DNA of 14,524 nt. Source: Caryophanales bacterium UBA3210. Lineage in GTDB: Bacteria; Bacillota_I; Bacilli_A; RFN20; CAG-449. Made by a program: the position numbers and the translations under genes. Location of the stretch: the NCBI GenBank assembly GCA_002363635.1, contig DEWM01000090.1:1-14524 (forward strand). The letters run 5' to 3'. The notes under the pieces were generated by a model, which ran no database searches, was not told the DNA's origin, and saw only the letters and a program-made list of their open reading frames with translations. Below, piece after piece: positions 6,817 through 13,315 of this stretch (positions are counted from its first letter, which is position 1; every line of letters begins with the position of its first letter).

Positions 6817-8533
6817 GAAAAAGCAAAGACAAATTTTAACTTTAGATGATAAACCTTTAGCAAAGGTTCCTTTAAAAGAATATCCTCGTCCTCAATTTGT
6901 AAGAGATTCTTACATTTGTTTTAATGGTGAATGGGATTTTGAAATCTCTTCTTATTGTGGTTTACCTACTAAATATAACCGTAAAATTATCGTTCCTTTT
7001 GTTCCTGAAAGTTTATTATCTGGAGTTAATACTTATATTAATAAAGGTGAATTTATTTTCTATAGAAAAAAATTTAATTTATCTAAGAAATTCGTTAAAG
7101 ATTTAGTCTTTTTACACATTGATGCTTCTGACCAATTTACTGACGTTTATATTAATGGTCATCACGTTGCGTCTCACTCAGAAGGTTATTTACCTTTAAC
7201 TAGTGAAATTCACTCATTTATTAAATACAAAGATAACGAACTAGTTATTAGAGTTAGAGATGATTTATCAAAAGTTATTCCATATGGCAAACAAAGTGAA
7301 AAGAGTCACGGCATGTGGTACACCAAATTCACTGGCATTTGGAAATCTGTTTGGCTTGAATCTGTTAACATTAAACATTTTGAAAATCTTCAAATTCGTA
7401 CAAATTTAGAAGCAGTTAGAATTAGATCAAATGGTATTGGAGATAATAAAAAAGTTATTATTCATACAGAAGAGGGAGATATCATTAACGATTTTGATGA
7501 AGATATTACTATTAAACTTCCTCATCCTCATTTATGGTCTCCTGACGATCCATATCTATATAATTTTGAATTAATTTCAGATACTGACCACGTTAAATCT
7601 TATTTTGCATTAAGAACTATTGAAGTGGATAAAAACGATAATTCTAGAATTCTATTTAATGGTAAACCTATCTTCTTCCACGGCTTACTTGATCAAGGTT
7701 ACTGGCCTGATGGAATCGTTACTCCAAAAAGCTACAAATATTTTGAAAAAGAAATTAAAGAATTAAAGGCTTTAGGTTTTAATACTCTACGTAAACATAT
7801 TAAAGTTGAACCTTTATATTTCTATTATTTATGCGATAAACTTGGAATGTTTGTTTTCCAAGACATGGTTAATAATAATAAATATAGTATTTTTAAGCAT
7901 GGTATCCCTCCAGTAGTCTTTGAAAAAATTCATAAAAAGAACTTTGGTAAGCATGATAATCGTGCCTATAGACAGGCTTTTGCAAAGAGTATGGAAGGTA
8001 CAGTTTCGTTACTATCCAACTCACCTTGTGTAGTATATTACACAATCTTTAATGAAGGATGGGGGCAAACTCATCCTAACAGTTTCTATGAATATATGAA
8101 GCAGCTAAATTTAGGTCCTCTAGTCGACTCTACTTCTGGATGGTATTTCGCAGATAAAAGTGATGTTTATTCTTACCACATTTATTTTAGAAAACTTAAA
8201 CTATATAAAGAAAAAGATATCCGTCCAAAACTCATTTCTGAATTTGGAGGATATGTCTATAAAATTCCAGAGCATTCTTTTAATCTTTATAAGACTTTTG
8301 GATATAAGATTTTTAAAACTCAAGAAGAGTTCCAAAAAGGATTTAAAGATTTATATATGAACGAAGTTATTCCTTTAATTGACCAAGGATTACAAGGAGC
8401 GATATATACACAAGTAAGTGATGTTGAAGATGAAACAAACGGTCTATTTACTTACGATAGAAAAGTATTAAAAGTTAACAAAAAAGATTGCTTAGACATC
8501 AAAAAAACTATTGACTCTAAAATTGGTCAATAG
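6809..8533 (+). CDS. Glycoside hydrolase family 2 enzyme (beta-galactosidase/glucuronidase/mannosidase type)
   Basis: A 574-residue retaining glycosidase with the GH2 layout: N-terminal jelly-roll sugar-binding domain (about 25-185, with FNGEWDF near 38-44), immunoglobulin-like domain (about 190-275), and a TIM barrel (about 280-574). The family signature LLDQGYWPDG is at 293-302. The acid/base pair N415-E416 lies in TIFNEGWGQ, and the nucleophile is probably E478 in LISEFGGY. No signal peptide is present, so it acts in the cytoplasm on sugar imported by the overlapping MFS permease. It is compact, lacking the extra C-terminal domains of LacZ. GH2 includes beta-galactosidases, glucuronidases and mannosidases, and I cannot choose among them. 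The start lies inside the 3' end of the permease gene (ATGAATAA overlap). Confidence 0.92.
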   Translation: MNKKKQRQILTLDDKPLAKVPLKEYPRPQFVRDSYICFNGEWDFEISSYCGLPTKYNRKIIVPFVPESLLSGVNTYINKGEFIFYRKKFNLSKKFVKDLVFLHIDASDQFTDVYINGHHVASHSEGYLPLTSEIHSFIKYKDNELVIRVRDDLSKVIPYGKQSEKSHGMWYTKFTGIWKSVWLESVNIKHFENLQIRTNLEAVRIRSNGIGDNKKVIIHTEEGDIINDFDEDITIKLPHPHLWSPDDPYLYNFELISDTDHVKSYFALRTIEVDKNDNSRILFNGKPIFFHGLLDQGYWPDGIVTPKSYKYFEKEIKELKALGFNTLRKHIKVEPLYFYYLCDKLGMFVFQDMVNNNKYSIFKHGIPPVVFEKIHKKNFGKHDNRAYRQAFAKSMEGTVSLLSNSPCVVYYTIFNEGWGQTHPNSFYEYMKQLNLGPLVDSTSGWYFADKSDVYSYHIYFRKLKLYKEKDIRPKLISEFGGYVYKIPEHSFNLYKTFGYKIFKTQEEFQKGFKDLYMNEVIPLIDQGLQGAIYTQVSDVEDETNGLFTYDRKVLKVNKKDCLDIKKTIDSKIGQ

Positions 8534-8541
8534 CCTTTTTT
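8501..8541. terminator. Bidirectional terminator overlapping the GH2 stop codon
   Basis: CTATTGAC (8508-8515) and GTCAATAG (8526-8533) form a perfect 8-bp stem with a 10-base loop. The right arm contains the GH2 TAG stop. T8536-T8541 follow on the plus strand, and A8501-A8507 provide a seven-T tail on the minus strand for the convergent YcxB-like gene. Confidence 0.85.
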
Positions 8542-8547
8542 CATAAA

Positions 8548-9096
8548 TTATTTAACTTTTTTGATATATCTTACACCTTTAGTAGTTAACCAAGTTCTTA
8601 CCTGTTCAATTTCTTCTTCTGAAGCGAATTGTTGCTTTTCTAATGTATATCCTTGTGCTTTTGCTACAAGTAAGAACATATAATCATTTGTTTCGATTAC
8701 TTTGAAGAGTGTTTCATAAGAGAAAGACATTGTGTTATTTCCCTTCTTTTTAAGTTCTTCATTTTCTTTTTCATCTACTCTTCCATATTCAAATTCGATT
8801 ACATCTTTTTTGAATGTGAATTCATAGTAAATTTTATCGAAATAATCTTCTCCACTTCTAATTACTTTTTTAATGCCATTTTGGTACATGACAAATAAAA
8901 GAATTGGGAAGATTACAAACATTGCTCCGAATATTGCAAGCATTGTCCAATTCTGCGCAACGAGAGATAAGATAATACCTATTAAGATTACTGCTTGGAG
9001 TAATGCACTTGACATTAAATTTCTTGTAACCATTGCTTTATTCATTGATACAAATCCGTCTTTACTAAATACTGTTTTATTTACAACTTTTTCCAT
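8548..9096 (-). CDS. YcxB-like two-TM membrane protein
   Basis: A 182-residue protein with two adjacent hydrophobic helices (about 30-47 and 51-72) followed by a cytoplasmic domain. That domain contains the pattern typical of YcxB-like proteins: a strand FTFKKDVIEFEYG (93-105), then SFSYETLFKVIETNDYMFLLVAKAQGYTL (124-152), and a final region where a short acidic helix (EEEIEQVRTWL) follows. The S-x-x-x-L-x-K-V-x-E-T-x-D-Y-x-F-L core is the basis for the assignment. Molecular function is not established for the family. The start has AAAGGATG about 8 bases upstream. It stands alone, convergent with the GH2 gene and divergent from the decarboxylase operon, so it may share regulation with the latter through the symmetrical elements in the 159-base gap. 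Confidence 0.8.
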   Translation of the reverse strand: MEKVVNKTVFSKDGFVSMNKAMVTRNLMSSALLQAVILIGIILSLVAQNWTMLAIFGAMFVIFPILLFVMYQNGIKKVIRSGEDYFDKIYYEFTFKKDVIEFEYGRVDEKENEELKKKGNNTMSFSYETLFKVIETNDYMFLLVAKAQGYTLEKQQFASEEEIEQVRTWLTTKGVRYIKKVK

Positions 9097-9164
9097 ATTT
9101 GTTCATCCTTTGCCTTTTTCTTCTTTATTATTACATAAATAAAGGGATGATTTAACAACATTTG

Positions 9165-9180
9165 TTTCAAATCGTTGAAA
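9165..9180. promoter_or_regulatory. Inverted repeat TTTCAA-N4-TTGAAA upstream of the decarboxylase operon
   Basis: Perfect 6-bp arms at 9165-9170 and 9175-9180 are separated by ATCG. The right arm is also the proposed -35 box of the oadA promoter, so a dimeric regulator bound here would compete with RNA polymerase. The site lies in a divergent intergenic region and could act on both flanking genes. It is short enough that chance cannot be excluded. Confidence 0.4.
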
Positions 9181-9204
9181 TATCTTTTTCTAAAGTGGTA
9201 AACT
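9175..9204 (+). promoter_or_regulatory. Candidate promoter of the Na+-pumping decarboxylase operon
   Basis: TTGAAA (9175-9180) is a good -35 box. TAAACT (9199-9204), preceded by TGG (9196-9198), is an extended -10 at 18-base spacing. Transcription would begin near 9211 and give a leader of about 45 bases. The leader contains an AT-only-flanked inverted repeat, TATATAGAT (9215-9223) and ATCTATATA (9226-9234), and then a strong AGGAGG (9245-9250) 5 bases before the oadA ATG. Confidence 0.5.
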
Positions 9205-9255
9205 TGAGCCAGTATATATAGATTTATCTATATAAAATTATAATAGGAGGCACAA

Positions 9256-10662
9256 ATGGGCGTTAAAATTGTAGAAACCAGTTTACGTGACGGTCATCAG
9301 TCTTTATTTGCAACTCGTATGACAACAGAAGAAGTTGTTAATGTTGCAAAAGAGTTAGACGACGCTGGTTATTACGCTTTAGAAGTTTGGGGTGGTGCAA
9401 CATTTGATTCTTGTTTAAGATTCTTGAATGAAGATCCATGGGAAAGACTTCGCGAAGTAAGAAAAGTATGTAAAAAAACTAAATTACAAATGCTTTTCAG
9501 AGGACAAAACATTCTAGGCTATCGTCACTATTCAGACGATGTAGTCGATATGTTTGTCAAAAAGTCTATTGAAAACGGTATTGACATCATTAGAGTATTC
9601 GATGCTTTAAACGATATTAGAAACCTTCAACAGGCTGTTAAATCATGTAAGAAATATGGAGGACATTGCCAAATTGCTCTTTCTTACACAACTTCTCCAG
9701 TTCACACAGTTGAATACTATGTAGAACTTGCAAAGAAAGTTGAAGAACTTGGCGCAGATTCTTTATGCATTAAAGATATGGCAGGTGTCTTATTACCTGA
9801 AGATGCTAAAAAGCTATTCAAAGAATTAAAGAAAAATACTTCTTTACCTCTTGAATTACATTCTCACTGCACTGCTGGTGTTTGTGAAATGACATATAAG
9901 GCTGCTATCGAAGCAGGATGCGATATCATCGATACTGCATTATCACCATTATCAAATGGTACTTCTCAGCCATCAACTCAGGCATTCAATTATGTTTTCA
10001 AAGGAACTAAATATGATCCTAAGTTAGACAATGATTGCTTAAATGCTGGTGCTGCTAAGTTAACAAAGATCAAAGATAAGTATTTAGCAAATGGTTTATT
10101 AAACCCTAAATCATTATCTGTAAATCCTAACATTTTAAAATATCAAGTTCCTGGCGGAATGCTCTCTAACTTAATCAAACAGTTAACAGATCAAAATGCT
10201 ATGGATAAATATGAAGATGTATTGAAGGAAATTCCTAACGTTAGAAAAGACTTAGGTTATCCACCTCTAGTTACACCTTTATCACAAATGGTTGGTACTC
10301 AAGCTGTTCTTAACGTCATCACAGGTGAACGTTATAAAATGGTACCAAAAGAAATCAAAGCTTATTTACTCGGCCAGTATGGTGCTGCACCAGCTCCAAT
10401 CACTCTTGATCAAGCTATCGTTGATAGAATCAGAGCAGGTGAAGAAGTCATCACATGTAGACCAGCAGATTTATTAAAACCAGAATTTGAAACTTTAAAA
10501 GAAAAATACAAAGATGTTGCTAAGAGCGATGAAGACGTCTTATCAATTGCTCTATTCGAAGCTAACGCTATTGCATTTATCAAAAAGAGAGATTCAGTTG
10601 AACAGCCAAAAGTTGAAGAAGATGAAGTTGAAGAATTCAACGTTGTCTTAGGAGGTAACTAA
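9256..10662 (+). CDS. oadA: Oxaloacetate decarboxylase alpha subunit (carboxyltransferase)
   Basis: Soluble subunit that transfers the carboxyl group of oxaloacetate to biotin, leaving pyruvate. The carboxyltransferase TIM barrel begins with ETSLRDGHQSL (residues 7-17); D12 is a metal ligand. FRGQNILGYR (81-90) and RVFDALND (113-120) follow. The lysine of IKDMAG (K173) matches the carboxylated catalytic lysine, and HSHCTAG supplies metal ligands H202 and H204. A conserved PYC/OADA domain spans about 290-455. It stops at 468 residues without the fused biotinyl domain of the Klebsiella protein (about 595); a separate carrier is encoded two genes downstream. The same domain occurs in pyruvate carboxylase and methylmalonyl-CoA transcarboxylase, but the membrane subunits beside it favour the Na+-pump complex. 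A strong AGGAGG sits 5 bases upstream. Confidence 0.93.
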   Translation: MGVKIVETSLRDGHQSLFATRMTTEEVVNVAKELDDAGYYALEVWGGATFDSCLRFLNEDPWERLREVRKVCKKTKLQMLFRGQNILGYRHYSDDVVDMFVKKSIENGIDIIRVFDALNDIRNLQQAVKSCKKYGGHCQIALSYTTSPVHTVEYYVELAKKVEELGADSLCIKDMAGVLLPEDAKKLFKELKKNTSLPLELHSHCTAGVCEMTYKAAIEAGCDIIDTALSPLSNGTSQPSTQAFNYVFKGTKYDPKLDNDCLNAGAAKLTKIKDKYLANGLLNPKSLSVNPNILKYQVPGGMLSNLIKQLTDQNAMDKYEDVLKEIPNVRKDLGYPPLVTPLSQMVGTQAVLNVITGERYKMVPKEIKAYLLGQYGAAPAPITLDQAIVDRIRAGEEVITCRPADLLKPEFETLKEKYKDVAKSDEDVLSIALFEANAIAFIKKRDSVEQPKVEEDEVEEFNVVLGGN

Positions 10663-11015
10663 TGGAATCATTATTAATCATTCTCGCTAATGTTGATAAA
10701 TCAACAGCAATGGATCCAGGAACAGGAGCAATCTTCTCATTAGTCGCAATTCTTCTAGTATTTGCAATTCTTGGAATTATCATCGGTATCACAACATTAG
10801 TATTCAAACTTACTGGATTATTTGAAATGAAGAAACAAATTGAAGCTAAGGCAAATGCTCTTAATAACAACACTACTGTTTCTGAAGCTAAATCAAATGA
10901 ACCAGTTGAAATCAAAGATGACGATATGATGGCAGCAGTTCTTGTTGCAACAATTGACTACAGAAAAGAAATTAACAAAGATGTCAGAGTCGTCAGTGTT
11001 AAAGAAGTAAAATAA
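10662..11015 (+). CDS. Oxaloacetate decarboxylase gamma-chain-like subunit (OadG family)
   Basis: Small membrane subunit of 117 residues. One transmembrane helix spans about 22-48. A polar linker follows, then a cytoplasmic tail DDDMMAAVLVATIDYRKEI and VRVVSVKEVK, which is typical of OadG-family and sodium-pump decarboxylase gamma subunits. In the Klebsiella and Vibrio pumps gamma holds the alpha and beta subunits together. The start overlaps the oadA stop by one base (TAATG), and AGGAGG (10650-10655) lies within the oadA 3' end, so translation is closely coupled. It lacks the long proline-rich, zinc-binding histidine tail of enterobacterial OadG; in other low-GC bacteria the gamma-like protein is often reduced in this way. 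Confidence 0.85.
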   Translation: MESLLIILANVDKSTAMDPGTGAIFSLVAILLVFAILGIIIGITTLVFKLTGLFEMKKQIEAKANALNNNTTVSEAKSNEPVEIKDDDMMAAVLVATIDYRKEINKDVRVVSVKEVK

Positions 11016-11029
11016 GGAGATTTAATAAA

Positions 11030-11371
11030 ATGAAAAAATACAGAGTTAAAGTAAACGGTAAAGTTTACGAAGTTGAATTAGAAGCAGTTGAAGAAGTCAA
11101 AGGTTCTATCGAAGCACCTAAGGCTGCTGCTCCAGTTGCTGCTGCACCTGCTGCAGGCGACCAGAACATTCTTGCTCCAATCGGTGGCAAAGTTCTTGAT
11201 ATCAAAGTTAAAGTTGGCGACAAAGTTAACAAAGGTGACACAGTCGTTATCATCGAAGCTATGAAACTTGAAAACGAAGTTAAATCAGCTTTCTCGGGTA
11301 CAGTTAAAGACGTTAAAGTTACTAAAGGCGCAATGGTACAAAATAAAGACGTTCTTATCGTCTTAGGCTAA
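11030..11371 (+). CDS. Biotin carboxyl carrier subunit of the decarboxylase
   Basis: A free-standing biotinyl protein of 113 residues. Residues 1-25 form a short beta region (KKYRVKVNGKVYEVELE) common to decarboxylase carriers. Residues about 29-44 are an Ala/Pro-rich flexible linker. Residues about 46-113 are the biotinyl barrel with EAMKLEN, where K79 is the biotin attachment site. It shuttles carboxybiotin from the alpha subunit to the membrane beta subunit. Equivalent separate carriers are called OadD in enterococcal oxaloacetate decarboxylase, GcdC in glutaconyl-CoA decarboxylase and MmdC in methylmalonyl-CoA decarboxylase. AGGAG (11015-11019) overlaps the stop of the previous gene. Codon choice (GTC, ATC, GGC, GAC) suggests strong expression. 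A fatty-acid AccB is a less likely alternative because of the context. Confidence 0.92.
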   Translation: MKKYRVKVNGKVYEVELEAVEEVKGSIEAPKAAAPVAAAPAAGDQNILAPIGGKVLDIKVKVGDKVNKGDTVVIIEAMKLENEVKSAFSGTVKDVKVTKGAMVQNKDVLIVLG

Positions 11372-11372
11372 T

Positions 11373-12599
11373 ATGAACTTTTGGGATACAATCGTTGACT
11401 TCTTAGGAACAACAGGTATTGTAAACTTCTTCACTGGCAACGGATGGATGAACTTAATCATGATTTTGATTGGTTGTGTCTTCCTCTATCTTGCTATTAA
11501 GAAAGATTACGAACCATACTTATTAATTCCTATTGCAGTCGGTATGATTCTTGTTAATATCGCACCAAACATCTACGCTGATTACAATATGTATAACGAA
11601 GCTCACGAAGTCATCGGTACATATTCTTCAATTAACGCTGTTCCACTTGCTCAAAGAGGATTACTTGGCGTTCTCCACTTAGGTGTTGAAGCAGAATTAT
11701 ATCCATGTTTAATCTTTATCGGTATTGGCGCAACTACCGATTTCGGTCCATTAATTTCTAATAAGAAAACTATGTTACTCGGCGGAGCTGCTCAAATTGG
11801 TATCTTTGCTGCATTCCTTGGCGCTCTTGCTTTAGGTAACGGTGGTTTAGGACTTGTTGATTTCACTGTTGGTGATGCTGCAGGTATTGGTATCATCGGT
11901 GGTGCTGACGGACCTACTGCTATCTTAGTTTCTAACGCATTAGCACAATCAAAATATACTGCAGGTATTGCTTTAGCAGCATACTCATATATGGCTTTAG
12001 TTCCAGTTATCTTCCCTCCAATTATCAAATTGGTAACAACTAAAAAGGAAAGACAAATTAAGATGGAACAAGCTAGAGAAGCAACAAAGACTGAAAGAAT
12101 TCTCTTCCCAATCATTGTTACATTAGTTTGCTGTATCTTAGTTCCTTCATGTGCACCATTAATTGGTTGCTTAATGCTTGGTAACTTAATTAAGGAATCT
12201 GGTGTAGTACCAAACTTAGTTAATACTGCTGCAAACGCATTATTATATTCTTGTACAATCTTACTTGGTTTATCAGTAGGTGCTACTGCACTTGGTACAA
12301 CATTCTTACAACTTGGTACATTAATGATTTTCGGTTTAGGTATTATCGCATTTATTGTCGCTGCAATATTCGGTTTACTCGGTGGAAAACTTATGTGTTA
12401 CTTAACTAAGGGTAAAGTTAACCCTATGATTGGTGCAGCAGGTGTTTCAGCAGTTCCTATGGCAGCACGTGTTGTTCACAAGATTGGACAAGAAGAAGAT
12501 CCAGACAACTTCCTCTTAATGCATGCAATGGGTCCTAACGTCGCTGGTGTTATTGGTTCTGCTATTGCGGCAGGTATCCTTCTCTCATTCATTGGTTAA
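11373..12599 (+). CDS. oadB: Na+-translocating decarboxylase beta subunit
   Basis: Integral membrane ion pump (OadB/GcdB/MmdB family) that decarboxylates carboxybiotin and drives Na+ out of the cell. At 408 residues it is close to the usual 375-435. It is strongly hydrophobic throughout with about ten membrane or re-entrant segments. The conserved IGGADGPTAI segment (175-184) contains D179, the counterpart of the essential aspartate of Klebsiella OadB. The second conserved region, NPMIGAAGVSAVPMAARV (350-367), contains N350, S359 and R366, matching the residues lining the ion path. GNLIKESGVV (270-279) is another family motif. It starts one base after the carrier gene stop with only a weak ribosome binding site, so translational coupling is likely. 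Substrate specificity is set by the alpha subunit and not by this protein. Confidence 0.94.
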   Translation: MNFWDTIVDFLGTTGIVNFFTGNGWMNLIMILIGCVFLYLAIKKDYEPYLLIPIAVGMILVNIAPNIYADYNMYNEAHEVIGTYSSINAVPLAQRGLLGVLHLGVEAELYPCLIFIGIGATTDFGPLISNKKTMLLGGAAQIGIFAAFLGALALGNGGLGLVDFTVGDAAGIGIIGGADGPTAILVSNALAQSKYTAGIALAAYSYMALVPVIFPPIIKLVTTKKERQIKMEQAREATKTERILFPIIVTLVCCILVPSCAPLIGCLMLGNLIKESGVVPNLVNTAANALLYSCTILLGLSVGATALGTTFLQLGTLMIFGLGIIAFIVAAIFGLLGGKLMCYLTKGKVNPMIGAAGVSAVPMAARVVHKIGQEEDPDNFLLMHAMGPNVAGVIGSAIAAGILLSFIG

Positions 12600-12601
12600 T
12601 A

Positions 12602-13315
12602 ATGAAATTTAACATTATTGAACTAGAAGAAGTCGATTCAACAAATAAATATGCAAAAGATAACATCGAAGAATTAAATAACTTCGATGTTATTTTTACA
12701 AAAAGACAAACTTCTGGTAGAGGTAGAATGGGCAGAGTCTGGGAAGCTGACAATAAAAGTTTAGCCTTTTCTATCGTTATTAAAGATTCTAAATTATTAA
12801 ACGACTTCGAAAGTCTTTCAATTATAAGCGCTGCAGCCGTTTTTAGGGCTCTAAGCACAAAATGTGATAAAGTATCTATCAAATGGCCAAACGACGTTTA
12901 TATCGGCTCTAAAAAGGTTTGTGGAATACTTTCTGAAGGTATTTCTTACGATAAACTTGTTGGTATTATTGATGGAATTGGAATTAACGTTAATAATTCT
13001 TCTCTTCCTTTAGATACTGCGACATCTTTATTTATGGAAACAGGTAAAGAATATAATATTAAAGATATCTTATTTTCTGTTTTAAATAATTTTGATGATT
13101 TAATTACTAAACATTTTAATGGCAACAATGAATATTTAGATATCATCAATGAAAATAATTATTTATTTGGCAAAACAGCTTATGCTGAAATAAACAAACA
13201 GAAAAAACTAGTTAAAATCTATAACGTTCTTCCAAATAACCATTTAGTCATTGAATATGATGGCAACAAAAAAGAGATTTCTACTGGAGAAATCTCATTT
13301 CATCTTAATGATTAA
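12602..13315 (+). CDS. birA: Biotin--[biotin carboxyl carrier] protein ligase, no repressor domain
   Basis: Activates biotin to biotinyl-5'-AMP and transfers it to the carrier lysine. The 237 residues show DSTN (12-15), the adenylate-binding GRGRMGR loop (39-45), KWPND (94-98), K105 in KKVCGILSE and GIGINVN (125-131), followed by a short C-terminal domain. The N-terminal helix-turn-helix of bifunctional BirA is absent, so it cannot act as the biotin-operon repressor. It begins two bases after the oadB stop without a clear ribosome binding site, making it the last gene of the operon and placing supply of the biotinylating enzyme under the same control as its substrate. Its last 11 bases overlap the end of the opposing ABC transporter gene. 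Confidence 0.93.
   Translation: MKFNIIELEEVDSTNKYAKDNIEELNNFDVIFTKRQTSGRGRMGRVWEADNKSLAFSIVIKDSKLLNDFESLSIISAAAVFRALSTKCDKVSIKWPNDVYIGSKKVCGILSEGISYDKLVGIIDGIGINVNNSSLPLDTATSLFMETGKEYNIKDILFSVLNNFDDLITKHFNGNNEYLDIINENNYLFGKTAYAEINKQKKLVKIYNVLPNNHLVIEYDGNKKEISTGEISFHLND
13268..13296 (-). terminator. Terminator of the ABC transporter gene, embedded in birA
   Basis: GAGATTTCT (13274-13282) and AGAAATCTC (13288-13296) make a perfect 9-bp stem with a 5-base loop. On the minus strand it is followed by six T (complement of A13268-A13273), a classic intrinsic terminator located 8 bases beyond the ABC gene stop and wholly inside the 3' coding part of birA. On the plus strand the tail ATTTCATCTT is a poor T-tract. 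Confidence 0.78.

Noticed and set aside
9256..10662. Pyruvate carboxylase subunit B
   Set aside because: The domain is shared, but no biotin carboxylase gene is present and the adjacent gamma and beta membrane subunits indicate a decarboxylase pump.
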